Source: Pleurocapsa minor GSE-CHR-MK 17-07R
Lineage (GTDB): Bacteria; Chloroflexota; Anaerolineae; Aggregatilineales; Phototrophicaceae
DNA length: 64,000 nucleotides
Assembly: GCA_019359125.1 (NCBI GenBank)
Contig: JAHHHY010000002.1
Location: forward strand, 62,001-126,000
Reading direction: 5' to 3'
Part shown: one piece after another, positions 7,537 to 16,003 of the stretch
Numbering within the stretch: position 1 is the stretch's first letter
How the letters are laid out: each line of letters begins with the position of its first letter
Notes under the pieces: model-generated
What the model saw: the letters and a program-made list of their open reading frames with translations, nothing else
Database searches by the model: none
What the model was told of the DNA's origin: nothing
Made by a program: the position numbers and the translations under genes

Positions 7537-8397
7537 TCATGACGCCATCAGCCTGCGGATGAAGCGCGTCGCCAGCGCCTGCACCTGCGGCCACGACGAC
7601 AGTGTCGCGTCGTTCAGCTCGTGCTTGCCGCGTATCAGCTCGACAGCCGGCTGACAGGCCATGCTTTCCGCCAGCGCCAGCGTATTGGCCGGAGGCACCA
7701 GCATGTCGTCGCTGCCCTGAATGATGCAGGTCGGCAGGTTGATCGCCCGCGCCGCGTCTGCGCCCATCTGCCCGGCGCGCCTGACCTGATCGATCATGCT
7801 GGTGGGCACCGAAAAATCACGCATGGTGGTTTGCAGCTCCGGGTCATCGAGATTGGCCTCCGGCATGAACTGGCGCAGGCCCTTCTGCGTCTCCGGATCG
7901 TTCATATCCATTTTCGCCAGGCGGAAAGGCTGCACCGTCGGCACCAGGCGCGACAGCACGGGCAGCATCGTCCACAGCGCGTGATTGATTTTCCAGAACG
8001 GCGCCAGCAGCATCAGCGCATCCACCTGCACGCGGGCAGTCGCCGCCAGCGACAGCGCGCCGCCCATCGAATGGCCAACCAGCAGGCGCGGTTTGCCGGG
8101 CAGGTGCTGCGCCAGCAGCGCGTCGGTCACGGCGTTCAGCCAGTCCTCGGTGTGCTTGCTGGCAAGGCTGGCGATCTGCTTGCCGAAGCCGGGCAGCAGC
8201 ACGCCATGCACATTCCAGCCCAGCTCGTGCAGCACGGTCGCCAGCGGGCGCATGTCGGCTGGCGTGCCGGGAAAGCCATGCACCAGCACGGCGCTGCCGA
8301 ACGGCTCGTCATGCGTCCATGTGAAGGGGTCGTGGTCCGGGCTGGCATAGGCACGCGTGAACAGCTCCGTCACGCGCGGGTCCACCTGCGTATTCAT
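7537..8397 (-). CDS. Alpha/beta hydrolase, monoacylglycerol lipase/esterase-like
   Basis: The 286-residue protein has the alpha/beta hydrolase signature. VLVHGFPGTPADM gives the oxyanion-hole HGF strand, LLVGHSMGGALSL supplies the nucleophile Ser in GxSxG, CIIQGSDDMLVPP supplies the acid, and RGKHELND supplies the likely catalytic His. The order and spacing fit the carboxylesterase/thermostable monoacylglycerol lipase group. It acts in the cytoplasm, since no signal peptide is seen. Its start overlaps the stop of the upstream small membrane protein gene by four bases. Confidence 0.88.
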   Translation of the reverse strand: MNTQVDPRVTELFTRAYASPDHDPFTWTHDEPFGSAVLVHGFPGTPADMRPLATVLHELGWNVHGVLLPGFGKQIASLASKHTEDWLNAVTDALLAQHLPGKPRLLVGHSMGGALSLAATARVQVDALMLLAPFWKINHALWTMLPVLSRLVPTVQPFRLAKMDMNDPETQKGLRQFMPEANLDDPELQTTMRDFSVPTSMIDQVRRAGQMGADAARAINLPTCIIQGSDDMLVPPANTLALAESMACQPAVELIRGKHELNDATLSSWPQVQALATRFIRRLMAS

Positions 8398-8852
8398 GCT
8401 ATCTCGTCCTTGTGGGTGAAGCGTTCCGGCACCTGGCGCGCATGCACGCCGTCAAACACGAACAGGAACAGCCCCTGCAGGATGATGCCCAGGCCAGTGC
8501 CGCGCGTGCGACCGCCAGCCCCTTTGCGCGTCATCAGCCGCCAGCCGCCCCACATATACAGCACATCCAGCCCGAAGTTGATCCACAGCAGGCGACGCAG
8601 CTTGCGCGCTTCCTCGGCCTGAAGCGCCGGGTCATAGGCCTGGTCGCCCAGCGCGGTGAATTTATTCTCTGAGCTGCGTCCGCCAAAGAAAGCGATGGCC
8701 GCGTTGACGATGGCCCAGCCCACAAACTGCGATCCCAGCCCGCGCCCGAAACTGCCGAAGGCGGACAGGATCAGCCCGAGAATGGTGCTGGTCATCGCCC
8801 ATGTCATCAGCCTGCTGGTGAGCAGGCGATTGAAATCCCAGAAAGTCATCAT
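8394..8852 (-). CDS. Small membrane protein, DUF6992-like
   Basis: The product (152 residues from ATG 8852) begins MMTFWDFNRLL. It has two N-terminal hydrophobic stretches (LMTWAMTSTILGLILSAFG and GSQFVGWAIVNAAIAFFGG) and two later ones (WINFGLDVLYMWGGW and GLGIILQGLFLFVFDGVHA). The spacing and the WINFGLDVLYM and FLFVFD segments recall the DUF6992 family of unknown function. ATG 8852 is preferred over 8879 because GGGGGA lies four bases upstream. It is coupled by a four-base overlap to the hydrolase gene. Family naming is tentative. Confidence 0.65.
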   Translation of the reverse strand: MMTFWDFNRLLTSRLMTWAMTSTILGLILSAFGSFGRGLGSQFVGWAIVNAAIAFFGGRSSENKFTALGDQAYDPALQAEEARKLRRLLWINFGLDVLYMWGGWRLMTRKGAGGRTRGTGLGIILQGLFLFVFDGVHARQVPERFTHKDEIA

Positions 8853-9052
8853 AAAATCCCCCACGGATGCAGGTGCCACCCGTGCCAGGCAGCGCAGCGA
8901 AACGCATTCATCCGATATTACGTTCCATTATGCGTCCATTCCGCATCATGCCTGTCATGTGCTAAGCCTTTTTTCATCACAGCCGCACTTTTCGCTAATT
9001 GCCGGTCCGGATGCTATGCTGATTCATCACGTCGGCTACGAGGAAACAGGGT

Positions 9053-10060
9053 ATGTTGGGTCGCATCGCACGCTGGTTTGACAGCACCACACATCCGGAG
9101 TGGTATCACGGGGCAGAGAAGCAGCCGCCATTCTTTGAAGGCTGGTACTTCAAGATGGTCAATGCCGACCGCAGCCTGCGCTATGCCGTCATTCCGGGCA
9201 TTTTCATCAGCGACGACCCGGCTCAGCACCATGCCTTCGTGCAGGTCTTTGACGGCCTGAGCGGTCAGGCGACCTACCATCGGTATCCGGCCAGCGACTT
9301 TCAGGCTGAGCCAGGCTTTTTCGATGTGCGCATCGGGAAGAATCGCTTTCGCCTGGACCGCATCGAACTGGATATCGATGATGACCTGCGCACCGTCAGT
9401 GGGACGCTGGCCTTTGGCGACAGCCTGGGCTGGCCCGTCAGCGCCGTCTCGCCGGGCACGATGGGGCCGTTTGGCTGGCTGCCGATTATGGAGTGCTATC
9501 ACGGCGTGCTGAAATTCGACCATGAAGTGACCGGCCGCCTGACGGTGGATGGCGAGCCGCTGGATTTCACCGGCGGGCGCGGTTATGTCGAAAAAGACTG
9601 GGGCAAGAGCTTTCCGGCGGGCTGGGTGTGGATGCAGACCAACCATTTCAGCCGGACGGGCATCAGCTTCAGCGCATCGGTGGCGGTGGTGCCGCTGTTG
9701 GGCGGCTGGTTCCCCGGCTTTCTGGCTGGCGTCTCCATCGACGGTGTCCGTCATGTGTTCGCCACCTATACCGGCGCGCGCAGCACAAAGCTGGAAGTGA
9801 CCGATGATCATGTGCTGTGGGTGCTGGAAGACAACAGCAAGCGCCTGGAAATCTTCGCCACGCGGGCGGATGCCACCCTGCTGCCCGGCCCCAACCGACA
9901 CGACATGGGCACCCGCGTGCCGGAGACGCTGAAGGCCACTATTCATGTGAAGCTGACTGAACACGGCGCGTCTGTCGCGCTGCTGGACGACACTGGCGAA
10001 TGTGCCGGGCTGGAAGTGGCGGGCGATGTCGACCGGCTGCGGGCAGCGATCAATGCCTGA
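9053..10060 (+). CDS. Tocopherol-cyclase-like protein
   Basis: This 335-residue protein has the tocopherol cyclase (PF14249) pattern. An N-terminal FFEGWYFKMV is followed by a strand-rich body, then RGYVEKDWGKSFPAGWVWMQ and a second beta-rich half ending near residue 330. In plants and cyanobacteria the family closes the chromanol ring of tocopherols; bacterial relatives such as this often have unknown lipid substrates, and the fold is related to CrtC-type carotenoid hydratases. Its end overlaps the CruF-type gene by eight bases. That pairing suggests an isoprenoid or carotenoid substrate, which is inference. Confidence 0.82.
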   Translation: MLGRIARWFDSTTHPEWYHGAEKQPPFFEGWYFKMVNADRSLRYAVIPGIFISDDPAQHHAFVQVFDGLSGQATYHRYPASDFQAEPGFFDVRIGKNRFRLDRIELDIDDDLRTVSGTLAFGDSLGWPVSAVSPGTMGPFGWLPIMECYHGVLKFDHEVTGRLTVDGEPLDFTGGRGYVEKDWGKSFPAGWVWMQTNHFSRTGISFSASVAVVPLLGGWFPGFLAGVSIDGVRHVFATYTGARSTKLEVTDDHVLWVLEDNSKRLEIFATRADATLLPGPNRHDMGTRVPETLKATIHVKLTEHGASVALLDDTGECAGLEVAGDVDRLRAAINA

Positions 10061-10862
10061 GCAGATGCGCCTGTTCTGGGATGCGCTGCCGCGCGCCGTA
10101 AAAGCCTGTTATGTGCTGGTGGTCATCTGGGCGCTGGCGATGATCAGCGTGCCGATTCAACGCTGGACGCTGGGTGATCCTATGCTGCCATTTGGCATCA
10201 CGCTGGGGGCCGTGCTGCAAATGTCGGCCGCGCTGGTGATCCTGGTCGCCGGGCTGGGCGGGCGGCGTGCGCTGATCGTGACGCTGGTCACGGTGACCGC
10301 CGCGTGGGGTGTCGAGTTTGTGGGCAGTAAGACGGGCTTTCCGTTTGGGACCTACAGCTACACCACGCTGCTTCAGCCGCAGCTGGGTGGGGTGCCGCTG
10401 CTGATTCCGCTGGCATGGATGATGATGATGCCGTCGGCGTGGGCGCTGGCGCATCTGTTCACGCGACGCGCGCGCTATCCATGGCTGGCCTTTGTGCTGG
10501 TCAGCGCGCTGGTGTTCACTGCCTGGGACCTGTTTCTCGACCCGCAGATGGTGGGCTGGAATTTCTGGGTGTGGGCGCAGCCGGGCGACTTTAACTACTT
10601 TGGCATTCCGTGGGTGAATTACGCGGGCTGGCTGCTGGCCAGCGGGCTGATTTCCGCGCTGGCGCGGGTGGTGGGCCTGCGACCGGAGCGCATCCCGCTG
10701 GTGCCCGCGCTGGTCATCTATGGCGTGACCTGGTTCCTGCAAACGGTGGGGCAGCTCGTCTTCTGGGGCCAGCCGGGTCCGGCGCTCGTCGGCGCGGTGG
10801 GCATGGGCATCCCGCTGGTGCTCGGCATCCGGCACGTATGGCGGAGTCGCCGTGTGCCTTAA
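10053..10862 (+). CDS. Carotenoid biosynthesis protein, CruF-like (DUF422)
   Basis: The 269-residue product has about seven hydrophobic helices and the CruF/DUF422 signature. Visible parts are WGVEFVGSKTGFPFGTYSY, PLAWMMMMPSAWALA, and AWDLFLDPQMVGWNFWVW with FGIPWVNYAGWLL just after. CruF hydrates the 1',2' double bond of gamma-carotene-type carotenoids in the membrane; archaeal relatives act in bacterioruberin synthesis. ATG 10053 is chosen because it begins before the first helix and overlaps the upstream TGA by eight bases. No crtB or crtI lies in the window, so the full pathway cannot be confirmed. Confidence 0.82.
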   Translation: MPEQMRLFWDALPRAVKACYVLVVIWALAMISVPIQRWTLGDPMLPFGITLGAVLQMSAALVILVAGLGGRRALIVTLVTVTAAWGVEFVGSKTGFPFGTYSYTTLLQPQLGGVPLLIPLAWMMMMPSAWALAHLFTRRARYPWLAFVLVSALVFTAWDLFLDPQMVGWNFWVWAQPGDFNYFGIPWVNYAGWLLASGLISALARVVGLRPERIPLVPALVIYGVTWFLQTVGQLVFWGQPGPALVGAVGMGIPLVLGIRHVWRSRRVP

Positions 10863-10915
10863 CCTCCGCTTTTGAGATTTATTGAACATTCATATGCGGC
10901 ATTGCGTATTTACTA

Positions 10916-10983
10916 CATCAATCGCCACTTGTGGACTTTCTAAGCGCGTGTTAATTTTTAACGTGCATCAAGTGGTAATGATG
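10916..10983 (+). promoter_or_regulatory. AT-rich inverted-repeat region upstream of the ABC operon
   Basis: Upstream of the binding-protein gene, catca (10916) pairs with tgatg (10979), ccacttg (10925-10931) pairs with caagtgg (10969-10975), and an inner gcgtgttaa (10946) nearly pairs with ttaacgtgc (10958-10966). The nested symmetry could be an operator or an mRNA leader fold. No consensus promoter is clear. Confidence 0.4.
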
Positions 10984-11013
10984 TAAGCCTTATATTTGTG
11001 GAGGAAATGCTGC

Positions 11014-12708
11014 ATGAAACTCACACGTTTTGCTGCTGCTGGCCTGATGAGCGCTGCTTTGGCGCTTATGGGTGGCGTGGCCCTGGCGCAGGATGCTCCG
11101 AGTGTGTTGGTGACCACCATCAACATGACCGCGGATGACATCCCGACGATTGACCCCACCCTGTCTGAAACCGTCACGTCTGTCGATGTGCTGAACCACC
11201 TGTTCCCCGGCGTGACCATGAGCGATGTGGCCACCGGTGAGCTGGAACTCGGCATCGCGACCGCGATCACCCCGACCCCGAATGATGATGGTTCCGTGCT
11301 GTACACCATCGACCTGCTGGAAGGTGTCGCCTGGGTGCGCTACAACGCCGAATCTGGCGCTGTGGAGCAGGTGACCGATGCTGATGGCAACCCGCTGTTT
11401 GTGACCGCCGCCGATGCCGTGTACGGTATGACCCGTGCGCTGGACCCGGCCACCGCCGCCCCGTATTCGTACGTGCTGCTGCCGTTTGTGACCGGCGCGC
11501 CCGAATTCAACGCCGGTGAAGCCGACGCCAGCACCCTCGGCGTGAGCATCGTCGACGAAAACACCTACACCATCCTGGCCCCGGACAGCGCCGCGTTTGC
11601 GCCGGCCGTGTTTGGTCTGTGGATGGCCCGCCCCGTGCCGCAGATCGCGATTGACGCGTTCGGCGACAGCTGGACCGATCCCGCCAACATCGCCACCTAC
11701 GGCCCCTACGCCCTGAAGGAATGGGTCCGTGGTACCGGCGGTTCGATCTCCGTGGTCGTGAATCCGTTCTGGGCTGGTGCCGAGAACATTCCCGCCGCGA
11801 CCATCGAAGAAGTGCAGTGGCGCTTCCTGGACCAGCCCCAGGCCTTCGCTGAATACGAAGCCGGCAACATCCAGGCCATCGACGTCCCCGTCGATCAGGT
11901 GCCGCGCGTCCAGGCCGACCCGGTCCTGAGCGCCGAGTACTATCGTGGTGTGGAACCCTGCACCTACTACCTCGGCTTTGACAACACCGAAGCCCCGACC
12001 GACAACGTGCACCTGCGCCGTGCCCTCAGCTACTCGATCGACCGCGTTGCCATCGCTGACAACGTGCTCCAGATCGGCTGGATCGCTGCTGGCTGGTTCT
12101 CGCGCCCTGGCCTGAACGCCGCCCCGACCCCCGAACTGAACCCCGACCTGGGCGTGACGTTCGACCTGGAATTCGCGCAGGCTGAGCTGGCCATCGCCCT
12201 GGAAGAATTGGGCATCGCCAACGCCGCCGACCTGTCGCTGACCTACAGCTACAATGACACCGCCCGCAATGCCCTGATCGCTCAGGTCATTCAGCAGCAG
12301 TGGACCGAGAACCTGGGCGTCACCGTCGCCGTCAACCCGATGGAAGGCTCGACCTACTTCTCGACCATCAGCGAAGAACACCCCGGCATCGCCCGCGTGG
12401 GCTGGTGCAAGGACTATAACGACGCCAGCAACTTCCTGTACGACGTGATGTACAGCCAGTCCAGCCAGAACGACGTCAACTTCTCGAATGCCGAATTCGA
12501 CGAACTGGTTTCCCAGGCCCGTCTGATGACCGACACCGAAGAACGCCGTGCGCTGTACGCCCGTGCAGAAGAAATTCTGAACGAAGAAGAAGCTGCGATT
12601 GCCCCGCTGTTCTGGTATGCCGTGAACAGCCTGATCAAGCCGAACCTGGAATATGTTCCGTCGGTCGTGACCAACCAGGCTTACAACGAGTGGAGCTTCT
12701 CCGGCTAG
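11014..12708 (+). CDS. ABC transporter substrate-binding protein, family 5 (peptide-type)
   Basis: The 564-residue protein has an N-terminal signal peptide ending GVALAQD, with likely cleavage after ALA. A family-5 binding fold follows: PTIDPTLSETVTSVDVLNHL near the start, VDAADAVYGMTRAL-like text, LRRALSYSIDRVAIADNVLQ, and ARVGWCKDYNDASNFLYD near the end. Family 5 binds oligopeptides, nickel, or sugars outside the membrane. There is no lipobox Cys, unlike many such proteins in monoderm bacteria. ATG 11014 follows GGAGGAA with good spacing; the frame back to 10996 is not needed. It leads an operon with two permeases. Confidence 0.9.
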   Translation: MKLTRFAAAGLMSAALALMGGVALAQDAPSVLVTTINMTADDIPTIDPTLSETVTSVDVLNHLFPGVTMSDVATGELELGIATAITPTPNDDGSVLYTIDLLEGVAWVRYNAESGAVEQVTDADGNPLFVTAADAVYGMTRALDPATAAPYSYVLLPFVTGAPEFNAGEADASTLGVSIVDENTYTILAPDSAAFAPAVFGLWMARPVPQIAIDAFGDSWTDPANIATYGPYALKEWVRGTGGSISVVVNPFWAGAENIPAATIEEVQWRFLDQPQAFAEYEAGNIQAIDVPVDQVPRVQADPVLSAEYYRGVEPCTYYLGFDNTEAPTDNVHLRRALSYSIDRVAIADNVLQIGWIAAGWFSRPGLNAAPTPELNPDLGVTFDLEFAQAELAIALEELGIANAADLSLTYSYNDTARNALIAQVIQQQWTENLGVTVAVNPMEGSTYFSTISEEHPGIARVGWCKDYNDASNFLYDVMYSQSSQNDVNFSNAEFDELVSQARLMTDTEERRALYARAEEILNEEEAAIAPLFWYAVNSLIKPNLEYVPSVVTNQAYNEWSFSG

Positions 12709-12735
12709 TCCACCTCGTGTAATACATGATTTGCA

Positions 12736-12761
12736 GGGGGCAGGGAATTTTCTCTGCCCCC
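12736..12761 (+). terminator. Intercistronic hairpin between binding protein and permease
   Basis: GGGGGCAGGGAA pairs with TTCTCTGCCCCC around a two-base loop, giving a 12-bp stem with one G/T mismatch. No long T-run follows. It probably stabilises the upstream mRNA or acts as a partial terminator, giving more binding protein than permease. Confidence 0.6.
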
Positions 12762-12790
12762 TCGATTATTCCCGCCTGGAGCCCCTTATT

Positions 12791-13807
12791 ATGACCAAAT
12801 TTATCCTGCGTCGTCTGCTCTGGATGATCCTCGTCATGTTCGTGGTGTCCGTCATCACGTTCGGCCTGATGCGGGCAGTCCCTGGCGGTCCCTTCAGCCG
12901 TGAAAAGCCGCTGCCGCAGGCAACGCTGGACGCGCTGAACGCGAAATACCGGCTCGATGAGCCGCTGATTGTGCAGTACCTGGTCTACATGGGCGATATT
13001 GTGGTGCCGCGCATCGGCCCGCAAACTGTCCCGTCCGCTGATGAAGATTACCTGATTGAATTTCAGCTGCCCGCCATTTTTGGTGAAAACCAGAGCTTCA
13101 AGTGGGTGAATTTTGGCCCCACTTACAGCGCGCGTGGCCGCTCTGTCAACGACATATTCCGCGAAAACATGCCCGTGTCTGCCCAGCTTGGGGTGGCTGC
13201 CTTCCTGGTGGCCGTCTCGATTGGCATTCCGCTGGGCGTGGCTGCCGCGCTAAACCGCAATAAATGGCAGGACTTCGGCGCGATGGGCGTATCCATCATT
13301 GGCGTGTCGGTGCCTGTGATTATCTCGGCGCCGGTCCTGCAATATCTGGTGGGTGTGCAGTGGCGCATCCTGCCGGTGACCGGCTGGGGCACGCTCAATC
13401 ACCTCATCCTGCCTGCCTTTACGCTGGGCTTTGCCAGCTCGGCGCTGATCGCCCGCCTGATGCGCGCCAGCCTGTTGCAGGTGATGAACGAAGACTATAT
13501 CCGCACGGCGCGGGCCAAGGGCGTGGCCGAAAGCGGCGTGATTACCTTTCACGCGCTCAAGAACGGCCTGCTGCCGGTCGTGACCGTGCTGGGGCCGCTG
13601 TTTGCCGCGCTGGTGACGGGTACGTTCGTGGTGGAGACGGTGTTTGGCGTACCGGGCATCGGCCGCTATTTCGTGACTGCCGTGCAGGGGCGCGATTATC
13701 CGGTTGTGATGGGCACCATCCTGCTGTATGCCGGCGTGCTGGTCATTTCAAATCTGCTGGTAGATGTCGTCTACGCGTGGCTGGACCCGCGTATCCGGTT
13801 TGACTAA
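12791..13807 (+). CDS. ABC transporter permease, DppB/OppB type
   Basis: The 338-residue permease starts MTKFILRRLLWMILVMFVVS, a typical DppB-type first helix. LMRAVPGGPFSREKPLP and LNAKYRLDEPLIVQYLVYM follow, as is standard for the family. The EAA-type coupling loop is DYIRTARAKGVAESGVITFH, and the GTFVVETVFGVPGIGRYF segment is also diagnostic. Unlike short DppB proteins it carries an extra soluble stretch of about 40 residues after the first helix. It forms the membrane channel together with the next gene. ATG 12791 begins at the conserved N-terminus. Confidence 0.92.
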   Translation: MTKFILRRLLWMILVMFVVSVITFGLMRAVPGGPFSREKPLPQATLDALNAKYRLDEPLIVQYLVYMGDIVVPRIGPQTVPSADEDYLIEFQLPAIFGENQSFKWVNFGPTYSARGRSVNDIFRENMPVSAQLGVAAFLVAVSIGIPLGVAAALNRNKWQDFGAMGVSIIGVSVPVIISAPVLQYLVGVQWRILPVTGWGTLNHLILPAFTLGFASSALIARLMRASLLQVMNEDYIRTARAKGVAESGVITFHALKNGLLPVVTVLGPLFAALVTGTFVVETVFGVPGIGRYFVTAVQGRDYPVVMGTILLYAGVLVISNLLVDVVYAWLDPRIRFD

Positions 13808-13824
13808 AGAGAGGCCACACTTCG

Positions 13825-14865
13825 ATGACGACCGTCAATAAATCCCTTCCGTCACCCGTGGTCAAGCTGGAGAACCATGTAAAGGGTGAAAGCCTGTGGC
13901 AGGACTCATGGAAGCGCCTGCGCCGCAACCGCGCCGCCCTGCTGGGTGTCGCCATCATCCTGATTGCCGTGCTGATGGCGCTGTTCGCGTCCGTGATTGC
14001 GCCGCATCCCTATGACCGTCAGACGCTGACCGCGACCAATGCTACCCCGTACTGGGTGACGCGCATCTTCACCTCGATGATTCCCCAGGGCGAACCGGGC
14101 GGCTATGTGCGCATCTCCGACCAGTACCTGTTTGGCGCAGACAGCCTCGGCCGCGACCTGTTCACGCGCATCATCTACGGCGCGCAGGTGTCGCTGCTGG
14201 TGGCCTTCATTGGCCCGCTGGTCAGCATCATCGTGGGTTTCATCGTCGGGCTGATTTCCGGTTATGTGGGCGGGCGCGTGGATAATTTCCTCATGCGCAT
14301 CGTCGACCTGATGTATGCCTTTCCCACTATCCTGCTCATCATCCTCATGCTGGCTTTTTTCCGCGCCGGCTTTGGCGATCTGGAGCCGGGGTCATTTGGC
14401 TACATCATCGGCCAGCTCGACCGGCAGACGGGCGGCATGCTGTTCATCTTCTTCGGCATCGGCCTGACGAGCTGGATGGGCATGGCGCGCCTGGTGCGCG
14501 CGCAGGTGCTGAGCGTGCGCGAGAAGGAATACATCGAGGCGGCACGCTCGATGGGCACGCGCACGCAGGGTATAATGCTGCGGCATATCATCCCGAACAT
14601 CGTCGGCCCGCTGATTGTGGCCGAGACGCTGACCATCCCGACGTACATCTCGTATGAGGCCTTTCTGAGCTTCATCGGCCTGGGCGTGCAGCCCCCGCGC
14701 CCAAGCTGGGGCGCGATGATCGCCGAGGGTGCCCAGCGCATCACCAGCTATCCCAGCCAGGCAGTGTTCCCGGCGCTGGCGCTGTTCCTGGTCATGTTCG
14801 CCTTCAACTTCCTGGGCGACGGCCTGCGCGACGCGCTTGACCCGCGTATGCGCGGCGTGGACTAG
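13825..14865 (+). CDS. ABC transporter permease, DppC/OppC type
   Basis: This 346-residue permease has the DppC-type N-terminal SLWQDSWKRLRRNRAALLGV, a long first periplasmic-side segment with YLFGADSLGRDLFTRIIYGA, and the coupling loop EYIEAARSMGTRTQGIMLRH. The C-terminal LGDGLRDALDPRMRG is diagnostic for the family. It starts 17 bp after dppB-like TAA with an AGAGG ribosome-binding site. No ATP-binding subunits follow before the terminator at 14887, so the ATPases must be encoded elsewhere. Confidence 0.92.
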   Translation: MTTVNKSLPSPVVKLENHVKGESLWQDSWKRLRRNRAALLGVAIILIAVLMALFASVIAPHPYDRQTLTATNATPYWVTRIFTSMIPQGEPGGYVRISDQYLFGADSLGRDLFTRIIYGAQVSLLVAFIGPLVSIIVGFIVGLISGYVGGRVDNFLMRIVDLMYAFPTILLIILMLAFFRAGFGDLEPGSFGYIIGQLDRQTGGMLFIFFGIGLTSWMGMARLVRAQVLSVREKEYIEAARSMGTRTQGIMLRHIIPNIVGPLIVAETLTIPTYISYEAFLSFIGLGVQPPRPSWGAMIAEGAQRITSYPSQAVFPALALFLVMFAFNFLGDGLRDALDPRMRGVD

Positions 14866-14886
14866 CCGCCCCTTATTTGCCTTCTG

Positions 14887-14920
14887 AAAGCCCCTGTCGC
14901 GTCATGTGCAGGGGCTTTTT
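14887..14920 (+). terminator. Rho-independent terminator of the ABC operon
   Basis: AAAGCCCCTG at 14887-14896 pairs perfectly with CAGGGGCTTT at 14909-14918, followed by more T residues. It ends the three-gene transporter operon. Confidence 0.88.
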
Positions 14921-14998
14921 GGTTGCCATGCTGATGGTGAGGTTTGTGCGCGGCGTGTGTATAAACCAGTGGCTGATAAAAAGCGAACAGGAACCTGA

Positions 14999-16003
14999 AT
15001 GATTCGCAGGATAAGACGCGCACTGGCAAATACGATCACGGCCGGGGCGCTGGCCTATGGGGCGCTGATCGCGCTGTATCTGCTACTGAGGCTGATCGGC
15101 GGCGAAAGTATCCCCGTGGTGCGCATGGGCAACGCGCTGATGCCGGCGCTGCTGGTGCTGGCAATCGCCGCTGGCGTCATTGTGCTGCTGATGCGGCGCG
15201 TCCGGCTGGCGCTGCTGTTTGCGCCATTTGCCGTGCTGTTTCTGGCGCTGTATGCGGGGCGTTACATGCCGCGCGCGCAGGCCGCCGTGCCGGACGATGC
15301 GCTGCGCCTGAATATCATGACGTTCAACACGCTGGCCACACGTGCTGCAGACCATGCGCGTGGGCTGGAAGTCGTGTTGGCGCAGGAAGACATCGATATC
15401 CTGGCGTTTCAGGAATATGTGGGTGAGCCGTTTGCCAGTGACCTGACGCTGCTGGAGCGGTTCCCCTATCGCGTGGAAAATGCCGACACCGGCACCATCC
15501 CCGGTAACGCGATTTACAGCCGGTTTCCGCTGGAAAATGTCTCGTTTATCCCCGGCACACTGGGGCACGTGCGCGTCGAGGCGCTGCTGCCCGATGGCCA
15601 GCGCATCGCCGTGTACAGCGCGCATCCGCTGCCGCCGCTCAATCTGGGCATGAACCCGGCGATTCGCTCCTCTGAAATTGCCGATTTGCTGGCTCGGGTG
15701 GCCGACGAGACGCTGCCCGTGCTGCTGCTGGGCGACTTCAATACCACTGAACACAGTGACGATTATGCGCGCATCGACGCGCTGCTGGACGACAGCTTCG
15801 CGCAGGTCGGGCGCGGGCTGGGCCCCACCTGGCCAGATTATGGCTTCCAGGTGCCGCTGGTGCAGGGCTGGCTGCCGCTCATCCGCATCGACTATATCTG
15901 GCACTCAGACGACTTCGTGCCGCTGGAGGCGTATCCGCTGGGTTATGCCGGGTCGGACCATCACCCGCTGCGGGCAGAGCTGGCCTTTATGCCGTCGGGC
16001 TGA
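14999..16003 (+). CDS. Membrane-anchored endonuclease/exonuclease/phosphatase family protein
   Basis: The 334-residue protein has three N-terminal hydrophobic helices (about residues 15-90). The rest is an EEP-fold domain: LNIMTFNTLATR at its start, DIDILAFQEY with the metal-binding Glu, LLLGDFNTTEHSDDY with the Asp/Asn pair, RIDYIWHSDDF, and GSDHHPLRAEL with the catalytic His. EEP enzymes cut phosphodiesters in nucleic acids, lipids or sugars. The membrane anchor suggests an outward-facing enzyme of the VanX-independent EEP type common in bacteria; its substrate is unknown. The 3' end overlaps the convergent MFS gene by 17 bp. Confidence 0.87.
   Translation: MIRRIRRALANTITAGALAYGALIALYLLLRLIGGESIPVVRMGNALMPALLVLAIAAGVIVLLMRRVRLALLFAPFAVLFLALYAGRYMPRAQAAVPDDALRLNIMTFNTLATRAADHARGLEVVLAQEDIDILAFQEYVGEPFASDLTLLERFPYRVENADTGTIPGNAIYSRFPLENVSFIPGTLGHVRVEALLPDGQRIAVYSAHPLPPLNLGMNPAIRSSEIADLLARVADETLPVLLLGDFNTTEHSDDYARIDALLDDSFAQVGRGLGPTWPDYGFQVPLVQGWLPLIRIDYIWHSDDFVPLEAYPLGYAGSDHHPLRAELAFMPSG

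Noticed and set aside
10990-12381. A 463-residue minus-strand frame
   Set aside because: It is antisense to the binding protein with signal peptide and family motifs. It has Gly/Val/His-rich text without a domain.
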